Below, piece by piece: positions 8,221 through 17,437 of a stretch of DNA of 64,000 bases (position 1 is the stretch's first letter; every line of letters begins with the position of its first letter). A model generated the notes under the pieces. It was given only the letters and a program-made list of their open reading frames with translations. It searched no databases and was not told where the DNA came from. The position numbers and the translations under genes were made by a program. Source of the stretch: Lachnospiraceae bacterium (GTDB lineage: Bacteria; Bacillota; Clostridia; Lachnospirales; Lachnospiraceae); assembly GCA_016282745.1 (NCBI GenBank), contig JAEELL010000134.1, positions 1-64,000 on the forward strand, given 5' to 3'.

Positions 8221-9417
8221 ATGAACATTTTGGTTACCGGTGCAAAAGGGATGGTTGGAACCGCCTTTGTTAACAATTTAAAGAATATTAGGGATTACAA
8301 GAACAGAACCAGACCTAATATTGTAATTGATGAGGTTTTTGAGTACGACTTGGATTCTACTTTGGAAGAACTCGAAAAGTATTGCAGAGAAGCGGAGTTT
8401 GTGTTTAATCTTGCAGGAGTTAACAGACCTGAAAATCAGGAAGATTTTATGAATGGTAATTTTGGATTTGCATCTCAACTTCTTGACTGCCTCAAAAAAT
8501 ATAATAACAAGGCGCCTGTAATGCTCAGTTCCTCTGTTCAGGCAACACTTTCTGGCAGATTCGGTGATTCGGAGTATGGACGCTCTAAAAAAGCCGGTGA
8601 AGATTTGTTTTTTGAATATGGGAAAGAGACGGGAGCAAAAGTGGCAGTATACAGATTTCCTAATCTGATGGGACATTCAAGACCAAAGTACAATTCGGCA
8701 GTGTCAACATTTTGTCATGCGGTTGCAAATGATGAAGAATTTACCGTAAATGACAGAAGTACTGAGTTGGAATTGCTCTATATTGATGATTTGGTAGAAG
8801 GAATGTTTGACCTTTTAGAAGGAAAGGAAAAACATTGCGAGTACGATGGAGTAGAGGCAGTGGAGAGAGAAGATGGAAGTTTCTGCTATGTTCCAGCAAC
8901 GCATAAGGTTACGCTTGGTGAGATAGTTGATTTGTTAAATGAATTCAAAGAGCAGCCTGTAACTCTTATGATGCCAAAGATGCCGGAAGGCTCTTTTGCA
9001 AAGAAACTGTATTCTTTGTATCTTACATATTTACCAAAGGAAAAGTTTAAGTATGCTCTTAAGACAAACGCTGATGAGCGTGGTTCTTTCACTGAACTTG
9101 TCCATACCGAGGACTGCGGACAGGTTTCAATCAATATTAGTAAGCCCGGAGTGGTAAAGGGTCAGCATTGGCACAACACCAAATGGGAATTGTTTATTGT
9201 TGTTTCAGGCCATGGTCTGATTCAGGAACGCAATATAAATACGGGTGAGATGGTCGAATTTGAAGTTAGTGGAGATAAGATTGAGGCCATTCATATGATA
9301 CCGGGTTGGACTCACAATATTATCAATTTAAGCGAGACAGAGAATCTTGTTACGGTTATGACTTGTAATGAGATATTTAACCCTGCAAAACCGGATACTT
9401 TCTTTGAAGAAGTATAA
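8221..9417 (+). CDS. CapF-like bifunctional NAD-dependent epimerase/reductase with C-terminal cupin
   Basis: 398 residues. The N-terminal SDR domain has TGAKGMVG (residues 6-13) for the dinucleotide and YGRSK as the YxxxK active site. The C-terminal 130 residues are a cupin: GQHWHNTKWELFIVVSG carries the metal-binding His and Glu residues. This two-domain design matches CapF/WbjC, which with CapE and CapG makes UDP-N-acetyl-L-fucosamine for capsule. Neither a CapE-like epimerase nor a CapG-like epimerase is in the window, and no glycosyltransferase adjoins, so the rest of the pathway must lie elsewhere or the substrate differs. GAAAGGA precedes the ATG at a suitable distance. Confidence 0.87.
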   Translation: MNILVTGAKGMVGTAFVNNLKNIRDYKNRTRPNIVIDEVFEYDLDSTLEELEKYCREAEFVFNLAGVNRPENQEDFMNGNFGFASQLLDCLKKYNNKAPVMLSSSVQATLSGRFGDSEYGRSKKAGEDLFFEYGKETGAKVAVYRFPNLMGHSRPKYNSAVSTFCHAVANDEEFTVNDRSTELELLYIDDLVEGMFDLLEGKEKHCEYDGVEAVEREDGSFCYVPATHKVTLGEIVDLLNEFKEQPVTLMMPKMPEGSFAKKLYSLYLTYLPKEKFKYALKTNADERGSFTELVHTEDCGQVSINISKPGVVKGQHWHNTKWELFIVVSGHGLIQERNINTGEMVEFEVSGDKIEAIHMIPGWTHNIINLSETENLVTVMTCNEIFNPAKPDTFFEEV

Positions 9418-9431
9418 AAAATAATTCTTCA

Positions 9432-9460
9432 TTGCGTTAAAGCACTAAATGTTGTAAAAT
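9432..9460 (+). promoter_or_regulatory. Candidate promoter of the first phenylacetate-CoA ligase gene
   Basis: TTGCGT (9432-9437), 17 nt, TAAAAT (9455-9460). The implied leader of about 155 nt (9467-9623) holds possible pairings such as GCTGA/TCAGC but nothing I can assign to a known riboswitch. Confidence 0.5.
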
Positions 9461-9623
9461 ATAGTTTGGACTGAATTTTGAGGAAGGGCATGCTTGGCTC
9501 TTTCTAAGGACGAATTAATCAAAAATGCTGATACAATGTACAATTACAGTGCAATTTCAGCGTCGGGGATGCTAGAGTGTTCCTGATTTATGTATACTTT
9601 ACAAAAAAGGAAGGAAAATAAAA

Positions 9624-10922
9624 ATGGGCAAATATTTTCAAGAAGACATTGAGACAATGCCTCAATCTGAGATTAAGAAGATTCAGGAGCAGGGCCTTAT
9701 CGATGTTGTAAAGCGCGTGTATGAGAATGTTCCATATTACGCAAAGAAGATGGATGAGATAGGCGTTACTCCGGATGATATAAAGAGTCTGAAGGATATT
9801 ACTAAGTTACCGTTCCTTACAAAAGATGATTTGAGAGATGCATATCCATATGGTTTACTTGCAGTACCAAAGAAGGATTGTGTTCGTATTCATTCTACAT
9901 CAGGAACTACAGGTAAGAGAGTAGTAGATTTCTATACACAGAAGGATTTGGATATGTGGAGTGACTGTACAGCCAGAGCGTTGGTTGCAGCAGGAGCATC
10001 AGAAGATGATGTAGTTCACGTTTGCTATGGTTATGGATTATTTACAGGTGGTTCCGGAATTCATGACGGATCTCACAAGGTTGGATGTCTTACACTTCCA
10101 ATGTCATCAGGTAATACAGACAGACAGCTTCAGTTTATGCAGGATATGGAAGCAACAATTCTTTGTTGTACACCTTCTTATGCTGCATACCTTGCTGAAT
10201 CTATTGAAAAAAGAGGTATCAAGGGCAACCTTAAGTTAAAGGCAGGTATCTTTGGTGCAGAGGCATGGTCTGAAGATATGAGACATTCCATTGAAGGAAA
10301 GCTTGGTATCAAAGCTCACGATATTTATGGTCTTACAGAGATTCAGGGACCTGGAGTATCTTTTGAATGTGAAGAGCAGGACGGAATGCATATCTGTGAA
10401 GATTACTTCATTCCTGAGGTAGTTGATCCTGAGACTTTAGAACCTGTACCTGACGGAGAACTTGGGGAACTTGTATTTACAAGCTTTGCAAAGGAAGCGT
10501 TTCCTCTTATCAGATACAGAACAAAAGACATCACATATATTACTCATGAGAAGTGTAAATGTGGACGTACTCACGCACGTATCCACAGACTTATGGGAAG
10601 AACAGATGATATGCTTATCATCAAGGGTGTAAATGTCTACCCATCACAGGTAGAGGAAGTTCTTATCAAACGTGGTATGGAACCTAACTACCAGCTTATC
10701 ATCGACAGAATTGACAACAGTGATACACTTGATGTTCATGTTGAAAAGAGCGGTATGCTTATCAATTCTGACTACGAAGTTATCAAGGCTAAAGAGCGCG
10801 AAATTGTATCCGGTCTTAAGAGCATGCTTGGAATTTACGCTAAGGTTACACTTGTTGAGCCTGATTCAATTCCAAGAAGTGAAGGAAAAGCAGTCAGAGT
10901 AATTGATAACAGAAAGATATAA
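9624..10922 (+). CDS. paaK: Phenylacetate-CoA ligase (AMP-forming), first copy
   Basis: 432 residues. The adenylate-forming signature STSGTTGK is at about residues 91-98; YGLTEIQGPG gives the second core motif, and RTDDMLIIKGVNVYPSQVEE the hinge and C-terminal domain typical of PaaK. A Cys cluster (HEKCKCGRTHAR) is the metal-binding part seen in this family. The enzyme activates an arylacetate (phenylacetate, indoleacetate) with ATP and CoA. It is closely similar along its whole length to the enzyme at 23225-24466 but stands alone with its own promoter and a strong terminator, so it is not part of an IOR operon. AAGGAAGG precedes the ATG. The substrate is inferred from the family. Confidence 0.9.
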   Translation: MGKYFQEDIETMPQSEIKKIQEQGLIDVVKRVYENVPYYAKKMDEIGVTPDDIKSLKDITKLPFLTKDDLRDAYPYGLLAVPKKDCVRIHSTSGTTGKRVVDFYTQKDLDMWSDCTARALVAAGASEDDVVHVCYGYGLFTGGSGIHDGSHKVGCLTLPMSSGNTDRQLQFMQDMEATILCCTPSYAAYLAESIEKRGIKGNLKLKAGIFGAEAWSEDMRHSIEGKLGIKAHDIYGLTEIQGPGVSFECEEQDGMHICEDYFIPEVVDPETLEPVPDGELGELVFTSFAKEAFPLIRYRTKDITYITHEKCKCGRTHARIHRLMGRTDDMLIIKGVNVYPSQVEEVLIKRGMEPNYQLIIDRIDNSDTLDVHVEKSGMLINSDYEVIKAKEREIVSGLKSMLGIYAKVTLVEPDSIPRSEGKAVRVIDNRKI

Positions 10923-10927
10923 AGAAA

Positions 10928-10968
10928 AATTGCAACTAAAGGGAAATCCTTTAGTTGCAATTTTTTTG
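10928..10968. terminator. Bidirectional intrinsic terminator
   Basis: A stem of about 15 bp (TTGCAACTAAAGG with CCTTTAGTTGCAA) is flanked by A-rich and T-rich runs, so it works in both directions. It ends paaK on the plus strand and the DUF2752 gene on the minus strand. Confidence 0.93.
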
Positions 10969-10969
10969 C

Positions 10970-11341
10970 TTAAATGATATTTCGAACAATTCCAAACAAA
11001 ATAACTATTGCTAAGATTACATACCACAAATTAGATTTTGAATTCATTAACCTGAAAGTACCGTATCGTACGTAATGGTATGTATCATAAATACATATCA
11101 TTCCTAAAAAAGGAAGTAGAAAGAACAACAGCTGATTGTGTTGAAATGCCGATTTGAAATCCAAATGCATCATTGAGGTGCACATCCTTGTTATACCGCA
11201 TCCCGGACATTTTAATCCGGTAACAAGATTGAAAACACAAGGAATTGCCCAGCCGGTTATGCTTACGAAGATACCGTAACAAATTCCGACAATTATAATG
11301 ATGCAAATAACAGATAAACTTTTTTTGAATCTGTTTTTCAT
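10970..11341 (-). CDS. DUF2752 small membrane protein
   Basis: 123 residues. The diagnostic DUF2752 motif CPGCGITR (residues 44-51) follows the first membrane segment. Two further membrane segments follow (LLFFLLPFLGMICIY and WYVILAIVILFGIV). The family is common in Firmicutes and Bacteroidetes; its function is unknown. The ATG is 2 nt behind the stop of the upstream DUF4234 gene and has no ribosome site of its own, so translation is probably coupled. Confidence 0.85.
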   Translation of the reverse strand: MKNRFKKSLSVICIIIIVGICYGIFVSITGWAIPCVFNLVTGLKCPGCGITRMCTSMMHLDFKSAFQHNQLLFFLLPFLGMICIYDTYHYVRYGTFRLMNSKSNLWYVILAIVILFGIVRNII

Positions 11342-11343
11342 TA

Positions 11344-11706
11344 TTAGAATTCGGAGCTTCCTGAGCTGAGTTTATTTAATTCGTTCTGGATGATACAGTA
11401 TGAAATGATGCCTAATCCTACGAAAGATAGAATCAGTAAGAGAATTCCATAGTTTTCTTTTTGAAGACCGTTCTGTTCTCTAAGCGAATCAATCTTATTA
11501 CCTGTAACATATATCCAATATAATCCGTAGATACCACATGTTACAAGAGTAAGTAATACTACTACACCACCGGACATGTCTTTTCCGTATGAACCGTAAA
11601 GTGTATTGGTATCATCGTTTAGACAAGCCAACCAGTAAAATCCGTAGATGCCACAGGTTACAAGTGTTAAAATAATCTGTACAGCAATATTTCTTTGTTT
11701 TATCAT
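11344..11706 (-). CDS. DUF4234 membrane protein
   Basis: 120 residues. It contains two copies of the motif LTLVTCGIYG(F/L)YW, each at the start of a membrane segment, and a third hydrophobic segment near the C-terminus. Paired TCGIYxxYW motifs are typical of DUF4234 proteins, whose function is unknown. I place the start at 11706 because AAGGAGGAG lies just upstream; a longer in-frame start is further out and overlaps the ribosome site. It forms a two-gene minus-strand unit with the DUF2752 gene. Confidence 0.85.
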   Translation of the reverse strand: MIKQRNIAVQIILTLVTCGIYGFYWLACLNDDTNTLYGSYGKDMSGGVVVLLTLVTCGIYGLYWIYVTGNKIDSLREQNGLQKENYGILLLILSFVGLGIISYCIIQNELNKLSSGSSEF

Positions 11707-11769
11707 TTTTTCTCCTCCTTGTAAAATAATATACAAAAAATATTATATCATATGAAATGCGATTGCAAA

Positions 11770-11822
11770 AGTAAAATAAATATATGAAGAAATGACAGTA
11801 AAATAAATATATGAAGAAATGA
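11770..11822. repeat. 27-nt tandem repeat, two copies
   Basis: The unit beginning AGTAAAATAAATATATGAAG occurs at 11770-11796 and again, identical over 26 nt, at 11797-11822. It lies in the divergent gap between the DUF4234 and DUF1846 genes. Confidence 0.9.
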
Positions 11823-11843
11823 ATATAAAACTATGTAAAAACT

Positions 11844-11873
11844 TTCGCAAAAAAGAATTATATATGTTATAAT
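11844..11873 (+). promoter_or_regulatory. Candidate promoter of the DUF1846 gene
   Basis: TTCGCA (11844-11849), 18 nt, TATAAT (11868-11873). The start would be near 11880, about 60 nt before the GTG start codon. Confidence 0.55.
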
Positions 11874-11941
11874 AAAGTTTGTTGTTTCATATAGAAATAC
11901 AATAAAGAGAAAAATATGTTAGGCAAAAGAGGTAGAAATCA

Positions 11942-13432
11942 GTGAGAAAAGGATTTGACAATGACAAGTATTTAAAAATGCAGTCAGAGCACATCAGAGA
12001 GAGAATTGCTCAGTTTGGTAACAAACTTTATCTTGAGTTTGGAGGAAAATTATTCGACGATTTTCATGCATCAAGAGTTTTGCCGGGATTTGAACCTGAT
12101 TCAAAATTGCAGATGCTTCTTCAGTTAAAAGAACAGGCAGAGATAGTTATAGTTATCAGCGCTGAGGATATTGAGGAGAATAAGGTCAGAGGCGATTACG
12201 GTATCACTTACGATATGGACGTGTTAAGACTTATTGATGAGTTCCAATCTATAGGACTTTTTGTAGGCAGTGTATGTCTGACAAAGTTTGCGGGACAGCC
12301 ATCTGCTGAGTTATTTATGAAGAGACTCGAGTCTATGGGAATCAAGTCTTACAAACATTACAAGATTCCGGGATATCCTAGTGATGTTAAGTTTATTGTT
12401 AGCGATGAGGGGTATGGCAAGAACGACTACATAGAGACGGAGCGTCCATTGGTAGTAATTACTGCTCCGGGACCCGGAAGCGGAAAGATGGCTACATGCC
12501 TTTCTCAGTTATACCACGAATATAAGAAGGGAATTAAGGCAGGATATGCCAAGTTTGAGACTTTCCCAATTTGGAATATACCACTTAAGCATCCTGTTAA
12601 TCTTGCATATGAGGCAGCTACAGCGGATCTCAATGATGTCAATATGATTGATCCTTTCCATTTAGAGGCATACGGTGAGACAACTGTTAACTATAACAGA
12701 GATATTGAAATCTTCCCTGTTGTTAATGCTATGTTTGAACTTATTGCCGGGGAAAGTCCATACAAATCCCCAACAGATATGGGTGTTAATATGGCAGGGA
12801 ACTGCATCTTTGACGATGAAGCGTGTTGTGATGCTTCTAAGCAGGAGATTATCAGACGTTATTATAAGAGTCTTTGCGAAAAGAAACGTAAGGGAACAAC
12901 TAAGGACGATATATATAAGTTAGAGTTGCTCATGAAGCAGGCAGAGATAACAGTAGAAGACAGAAAAGTGGCAGTTGCCGCATTGGCAAGACAGGAAGAA
13001 ACAGAGGGCAAGCCTGCAGCAGCAATAGAACTTCCGAATGGTTCTATAGTGACCGGAAGAACAAGTGAATTGCTTGGAGCTGCTTCGTCAGCGCTGCTTA
13101 ATGCAATCAAGGTTTTAGCAGGAATCGATGATGAGGTCAAACTCATTGCACCTGAAGCAATCGAACCTATTCAGACACTCAAGACTAACTATCTTGGAAG
13201 CAACAATCCAAGACTTCATACAGATGAGATTCTGACAGCACTTTCATCTACTGCGGCACACAGTGATGTTGCAAGAATTGCATTGGAACAGCTTCCACAA
13301 CTCAGAGGATGCGATGCTCATTCCACAGTACTTTTATCAACTGTTGATGAGCAGATTTTCAAAAAACTTGGAATTCAGCTTACTTGTGAGCCAAAGTATG
13401 AGGAAGATGGCAGAATGTATCATAAGCATTAG
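11942..13432 (+). CDS. DUF1846 (UPF0371) family protein
   Basis: 496 residues from a GTG start ([18 protein letters not shown]), preceded by AGAGGTAG. The length and sequence match the UPF0371/DUF1846 family over its whole extent, including [22 protein letters not shown] near the start and [18 protein letters not shown] at about 175-192, a glycine-rich loop that looks nucleotide-binding. Members are widespread in Firmicutes and cytoplasmic; the activity has not been settled to my knowledge. It is monocistronic with a promoter at 11844 and a terminator at 13471. Confidence 0.88.
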   Translation: MRKGFDNDKYLKMQSEHIRERIAQFGNKLYLEFGGKLFDDFHASRVLPGFEPDSKLQMLLQLKEQAEIVIVISAEDIEENKVRGDYGITYDMDVLRLIDEFQSIGLFVGSVCLTKFAGQPSAELFMKRLESMGIKSYKHYKIPGYPSDVKFIVSDEGYGKNDYIETERPLVVITAPGPGSGKMATCLSQLYHEYKKGIKAGYAKFETFPIWNIPLKHPVNLAYEAATADLNDVNMIDPFHLEAYGETTVNYNRDIEIFPVVNAMFELIAGESPYKSPTDMGVNMAGNCIFDDEACCDASKQEIIRRYYKSLCEKKRKGTTKDDIYKLELLMKQAEITVEDRKVAVAALARQEETEGKPAAAIELPNGSIVTGRTSELLGAASSALLNAIKVLAGIDDEVKLIAPEAIEPIQTLKTNYLGSNNPRLHTDEILTALSSTAAHSDVARIALEQLPQLRGCDAHSTVLLSTVDEQIFKKLGIQLTCEPKYEEDGRMYHKH

Positions 13433-13470
13433 AAATAACTAATACTTTTGATATAAATAACCGGAAATAT

Positions 13471-13524
13471 AAAACACAGGACAGTTTTGAAGCATTAACT
13501 TTAAATTTGTTCTGTGTTTTTTAT
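13471..13524 (+). terminator. Intrinsic terminator of the DUF1846 gene
   Basis: AAAACACAGGACAG (13471-13484) pairs with GTTCTGTGTTTT (13509-13520), with one G-U pair, and a T run follows. Confidence 0.7.
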
Positions 13525-13622
13525 ATAAATAAGTTAGAATAATTGTAGTGAACAAAATACTTAAATGAAGAATGCTTGGGAAATGCTTTTTAGCGTGCAC
13601 GAAAAAAGGAGAAGAAAAGAAT

Positions 13623-14267
13623 ATGAATGGCAATTTAAAAGAGTGGGAACTCGAATATGAACAGTTCAGTATCGGGGGCATTTATCGATATATTAGCGAA
13701 AAGGCAGCAGCGAGTGGTTTATCGCAGACACTTGATGCTTTGCCGTATGTTTGTAGCATGCATGAAGGACAATTCAGAAAGGGAGAATGCGAATTGCCAT
13801 ATATCATTCATCCTATGACTGTTGCTGCTCATGCGTTGGCACTGCAGATAAATGATGATACCGTCATTGCTTCATGTCTTTGTCATGATGTGTGTGAAGA
13901 TTGCAAAGATGAAAACGGAAACAGAATTAGTGTAGAGACTTTGCCTGTTGGAGAAGAAGCTAAGACGGCGGTTTTACTTTTGACAAAAAAAAGTGGAAAA
14001 GAATTTGTGAAAAAAGAGTATTATGACAATATTAAGAACAATAAAACAGCTCTTATAGTAAAGATACTGGACAGATGTCATAACATATCCAAAATGGCAA
14101 CAGGTTTTTCAAAGGAGAGAATAGGTGAGTATATTGCGGAGACTGAAGAATATGTTTTCCCGCTGATTGATACAGTTGAGGATAGGTACCCGGAATACAG
14201 GGAAAAGATGTTTATAATAAAATATCATATGCTTGCGGTAATGGAAAGTTTAAAAAGATATGTATAA
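13623..14267 (+). CDS. HD-domain phosphohydrolase of the RelA/SpoT-hydrolase type
   Basis: 214 residues. His-Asp metal ligands are visible as YIIHPMTVAAHA (first His), CLCHDVCED (HD pair) and ILDRCHNISKM (last Asp), the spacing used by the hydrolase half of (p)ppGpp enzymes and by small alarmone hydrolases. There is no synthetase domain. It may degrade (p)ppGpp or a related nucleotide; substrate not proven. I start at 13623 because AAAGGAG is upstream and the N-terminal extension of the longer frame is Lys/Cys-rich and unlike the family. It has no obvious operon partner. Confidence 0.75.
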   Translation: MNGNLKEWELEYEQFSIGGIYRYISEKAAASGLSQTLDALPYVCSMHEGQFRKGECELPYIIHPMTVAAHALALQINDDTVIASCLCHDVCEDCKDENGNRISVETLPVGEEAKTAVLLLTKKSGKEFVKKEYYDNIKNNKTALIVKILDRCHNISKMATGFSKERIGEYIAETEEYVFPLIDTVEDRYPEYREKMFIIKYHMLAVMESLKRYV

Positions 14268-14497
14268 AAATAATTTTATATACCTTTTTATTAAATTTGT
14301 GATAAAATAGAAATAAGAATATTTATTAGGGGAATGGTTGCATATTATTCAATGATATTAGTTGATATTATGAGTGTGCAAGCTAAATATAAAATAAATA
14401 AAATTGAAAAAGAAAGGATAATTATACTCATTTAATTAATAGTTTCTATTCCAATGAGACGACGGTTGTGGGATGTTATAGGAGGTAATATTAGAGT

Positions 14498-14968
14498 ATG
14501 ATTGATAACAGAAAGAGTAGTTCTGTTGGTTTTTTCTTATTCTTTGCAGTCCTTTTGTTAGCTTCAATTCTGGTAATTGTCTATGGTACTAATGAGAAGA
14601 AGAGTCTTTTGTACAGTGCAGAGTATGTTGCACAGGGGCAGGAGGAGACAGTAGATGTTCAGTACTTTGAAATGCACGGAGAAGCCTTTGCAATCGGTGC
14701 AAACAGTCAGGGAAAGGCAGTTTTCAAGGATCCTGAGGCTGCACTTGAGGCACTGAAGACGGATTATCAGACAGGAGTTAATCTGATTAAAGATGAGTTC
14801 AAACTGGCAGAGTTAACTGATAAGAGTTATAAAGAGTATTTGAAAAAAGGGAAAAAAGTTTCCGGTGGTTCTGAAAACGCAAGAAAACAGGCAGAATTTG
14901 TGGTTGATTTTTTAGAAGTATATGATAACAGTTTTGCGGATGATTACAATATCAAACTTCCGTACTAG
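14498..14968 (+). CDS. Single-pass membrane protein of unknown function
   Basis: 156 residues. A short cytoplasmic start is followed by one membrane segment (FFLFFAVLLLASILVIVYG, about 12-30) and an extracytoplasmic domain of about 120 residues with no motif that I recognise. AGGAGG lies 11 nt before the ATG. The gene is followed by a strong terminator at 15060. The 230-nt gap before it is AT-rich, and I see no clear promoter or gene in it. Confidence 0.7.
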   Translation: MIDNRKSSSVGFFLFFAVLLLASILVIVYGTNEKKSLLYSAEYVAQGQEETVDVQYFEMHGEAFAIGANSQGKAVFKDPEAALEALKTDYQTGVNLIKDEFKLAELTDKSYKEYLKKGKKVSGGSENARKQAEFVVDFLEVYDNSFADDYNIKLPY

Positions 14969-15059
14969 TATGTCTGAAAAGATTGTCATAGAGTATTTCA
15001 GGATGATAATTTATTTGTCATAAATTATTTCAAATAAAGTGATTAACATAGTGATTAAA

Positions 15060-15103
15060 AAAGAAGACAAGTTGTGGTATAACGCAATTTGTCTTCTTTT
15101 TTA
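15060..15103 (+). terminator. Intrinsic terminator of the single-pass membrane protein gene
   Basis: AAAGAAGACAA (15060-15070) pairs with TTGTCTTCTTT, followed by a run of T. Confidence 0.85.
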
Positions 15104-15180
15104 TGGCAACGGGAAAAAACAAACTTGCCCGGATTTTTTTGGCGACTGTGGAAAAGTCATAAAGAATTATAGAAACGGAA

Positions 15181-15207
15181 ATCGCCGCAGCGGGTGACTG
15201 CGGCGAT
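15181..15207. other. GC-rich perfect palindromic hairpin
   Basis: ATCGCCGCAG (15181-15190) pairs with CTGCGGCGAT (15198-15207) around CGGGTGA. The GC content is far above that of the surroundings. It lies 41 nt beyond the stop of the minus-strand gene at 15249, so it may end that transcript, though only a weak T tract follows on that strand. Confidence 0.6.
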
Positions 15208-15248
15208 CGAAAGGAAATAATTGTAGTATGGCTAAACTAGTAACCAAG

Positions 15249-15704
15249 TTACTGTGCTTGATAGAAATCATGGGCAAAATACAAATGATTCTTCAACGAT
15301 TCGTTCATTCTTGATTTGAATGCATCATAGTACATTCTTGCGTTCTTTCCATCGAAAATAACATTGCCAATGACAAGTTTGGTTCCGTGGAATTTGTTTA
15401 TGAAATCGCTTATAATACTGTCAATGATGCGGGTATCCTTTACATTAGTAATGGCACCGGCTTTGACAAAGCTGTTATTTACAAAAATCATATAGGATAA
15501 TTCTGTCTGTCCACAGTAGATTGTAATATTGGCCTGCTGACCTGAATCACTGGTTATTTGTTTCTTTTCCTCAGAACTTACTTCGAATTTCCTCGCATCT
15601 TTTTTGTAAAAATAGTTCATCATTTTAAAGTGACTGAATAAATCGATTTCGTTAACCCCAAATTTCTTACTGATTTGCCCAACCATATAGTTTTCTTCAA
15701 ACAA
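15249..15704 (-). CDS. Small cytoplasmic protein of unknown function
   Basis: 151 residues from a TTG start at 15704, supported by a perfect AAGGAGGT 8 nt upstream. There is no signal peptide or membrane segment. The first 35 residues (VGQISKKFGVNEIDLFSHF) could be a small helical unit; the rest alternates hydrophobic strands (NITIYCGQTELSYMIFVNN, TKLVIGNVIFDG). I recognise no family. It is transcribed alone, convergent with the gene at 14498. Confidence 0.7.
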   Translation of the reverse strand: MFEENYMVGQISKKFGVNEIDLFSHFKMMNYFYKKDARKFEVSSEEKKQITSDSGQQANITIYCGQTELSYMIFVNNSFVKAGAITNVKDTRIIDSIISDFINKFHGTKLVIGNVIFDGKNARMYYDAFKSRMNESLKNHLYFAHDFYQAQ

Positions 15705-15887
15705 AACCTACCACCTCCTTATAATTAAATTCTTGCAGAATAATTTATACATTTCTGTTGCAACAATGTGAACAATTTGTGAATTTTTTGCATAAAAGTG
15801 TTGAATGATGCATAAAAACTATTTTATTGGACGGCGAATTGAAAAATTAATATAGATGTATAGGGATGAATAATTATCAGTCAGATA

Positions 15888-15968
15888 AATAATGATGAAA
15901 TATTAGTGGACAAATGAATAATGAAGAAATATTAATGGGCAAATGAATGAAGAGATATTATTAGATAA
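15888..15968. repeat. Degenerate ~29-nt tandem repeat in a 386-nt gap
   Basis: Imperfect units such as CAAATGAATAATGAAGAAAT repeat about three times. The gap 15705-16090 between the divergent genes holds this repeat, AT-rich flanks and no coding frame that I trust. Confidence 0.6.
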
Positions 15969-16090
15969 ATATATGGTAATGGATTATTATCATATTTTGG
16001 AATAATGATGAATTATTGCCGGAATATGTAGAATAATATAAAAATATGGTGTATGATAGGAAAAGTGTGACAAGCGAAAGGAGATTATCG

Positions 16091-16603
16091 ATGAGAAATA
16101 TATTTAAAAGGACAGTTGTAACTTCAATAATAATGATTATGGCAGCCTCAGTTATGAGTGGTTGCGATTCCAATAAGGAAACTAAAAATCAGAGCAAGGA
16201 GACAAAGCAGGAAATAACAGATCAGGCGTTTGTTGACGGAAAGAAAGATTTTGATGAATATTTGAGCGGAAAATATAATAAGAAGACAAAGAAAGAAGCT
16301 GAAAACATTTATTCATACACTATCAGAGATAAAGAAAAAAATATACTTGTGAAATATGCTTTTGTATACCTGAAATCAACAGAAGAGGCTGATAAATACA
16401 TTGACAATGTATCGAATGCTTTTTCAGAAGAATTTGTCAGCGAATATGATGCAGGGGACAAAGGAATAACAATAATTCCGTCAGAAGACATTGATTATCC
16501 TTCATATATTCTGGCAAAAAAAGGTACTGGTGTATACACGGTTTCATATGAAGATGAGTACGAAGCAGATGCAAAAGAGTTTATTGCTGAAGTTACAAAG
16601 TAA
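16091..16603 (+). CDS. Lipoprotein of unknown function
   Basis: 170 residues. The signal peptide ends in the lipobox MSGC (about residues 20-23), so the mature protein would be lipid-anchored on the outer face of the membrane. A Lys/Glu-rich spacer is followed by a compact domain of about 120 residues (ADKYIDNVSNAFSEEFVSEY, IIPSEDIDYPSYILAKKG) with no family I recognise. The start at 16091 is chosen for GAAAGGAG upstream and because it begins the signal peptide. It is monocistronic as far as can be seen. Confidence 0.8.
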   Translation: MRNIFKRTVVTSIIMIMAASVMSGCDSNKETKNQSKETKQEITDQAFVDGKKDFDEYLSGKYNKKTKKEAENIYSYTIRDKEKNILVKYAFVYLKSTEEADKYIDNVSNAFSEEFVSEYDAGDKGITIIPSEDIDYPSYILAKKGTGVYTVSYEDEYEADAKEFIAEVTK

Positions 16604-16687
16604 TTCCTAAAGAGATAATTGTAAATGGGTAATATACATTGCCTTTAAGACAATAATTGTCCGGCATAATATATAAATTCAAGGTTC

Positions 16688-16736
16688 GTATAAATTTTAA
16701 GTATGTATAAATTTTAAGTATGTATTAATTTTAAGG
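16688..16736. repeat. 17-nt tandem repeat, nearly three copies
   Basis: GTATAAATTTTAAGTAT at 16688-16704 and 16705-16721, and a partial third copy to 16736. It ends 12 nt before the next start codon, so the last copy carries the AAGGA ribosome site. Confidence 0.9.
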
Positions 16737-16747
16737 AAAAATATAAA

Positions 16748-17251
16748 ATGAGCAAAGTAAAGATAGTAAAGAAAAAATCTGAATATTCACTTGAGTATAT
16801 TGTTGGTGAAGAGTATGAGGTTGACACTACATGGTATGGTGGTGTGAATATAATAGGTAAGAGTGGAATTCCTGTCCCTGTTGAAAAGGATGAATATATT
16901 ATAATAGAAGAAACAGGTAATCAGGAAGTATGCCATAGTATAGAAGAAATAAATAAACAGAATGGCGATAAAATAACATCTTTTATAAATTCGGATAGAG
17001 ATATTTGCGTCGGTGATATAGTTAGGCATTTCAAGAGAGAGTGGATTAAGGAAGGTAATTCGGAATACTATTACAAGATATTGGCATTTGCCAGTCACAC
17101 CGAAAACGGGGAGAAACTTGTTATCTATCAGGGAATGTATCCGCCATTTAAGGTGTGTGCAAGGCCGTATGATATGTTTATGTCTGAAGTAGATAGAGAA
17201 AAATATCCGGATGTAAAGCAGAAATACAGATTTGAAAAAGTAGAGATATAG
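16748..17251 (+). CDS. DUF1653 domain protein
   Basis: 167 residues. The C-terminal part (about 80-165) matches DUF1653: VGDIVRHFKREW, YYKILAFASHTENGEKLVIY, QGMYPPFKVCARPYDMFMSE. The first 75 residues form an extra strand-rich unit (VGEEYEVDTTWYGGVNIIG) that is not part of DUF1653. The family is small, cytoplasmic and of unknown function. AAGGA lies about 10 nt before the ATG, within the preceding tandem repeat. Confidence 0.82.
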   Translation: MSKVKIVKKKSEYSLEYIVGEEYEVDTTWYGGVNIIGKSGIPVPVEKDEYIIIEETGNQEVCHSIEEINKQNGDKITSFINSDRDICVGDIVRHFKREWIKEGNSEYYYKILAFASHTENGEKLVIYQGMYPPFKVCARPYDMFMSEVDREKYPDVKQKYRFEKVEI

Positions 17252-17437
17252 ATTTATAAAAGTGAAGATATAGAAATAAACATTTTTTTGTTATTGATAT
17301 GTACATGTATTAAAACAATATATAGAAAAAAGACAGAAATTTTAACGAAAAATGAAAATATTTCAATAATTTGTTATACATAATGTTATATATATCTTTA
17401 AAATTGTGAAAAAAGTGTATAAAAATATTTCAATCCC

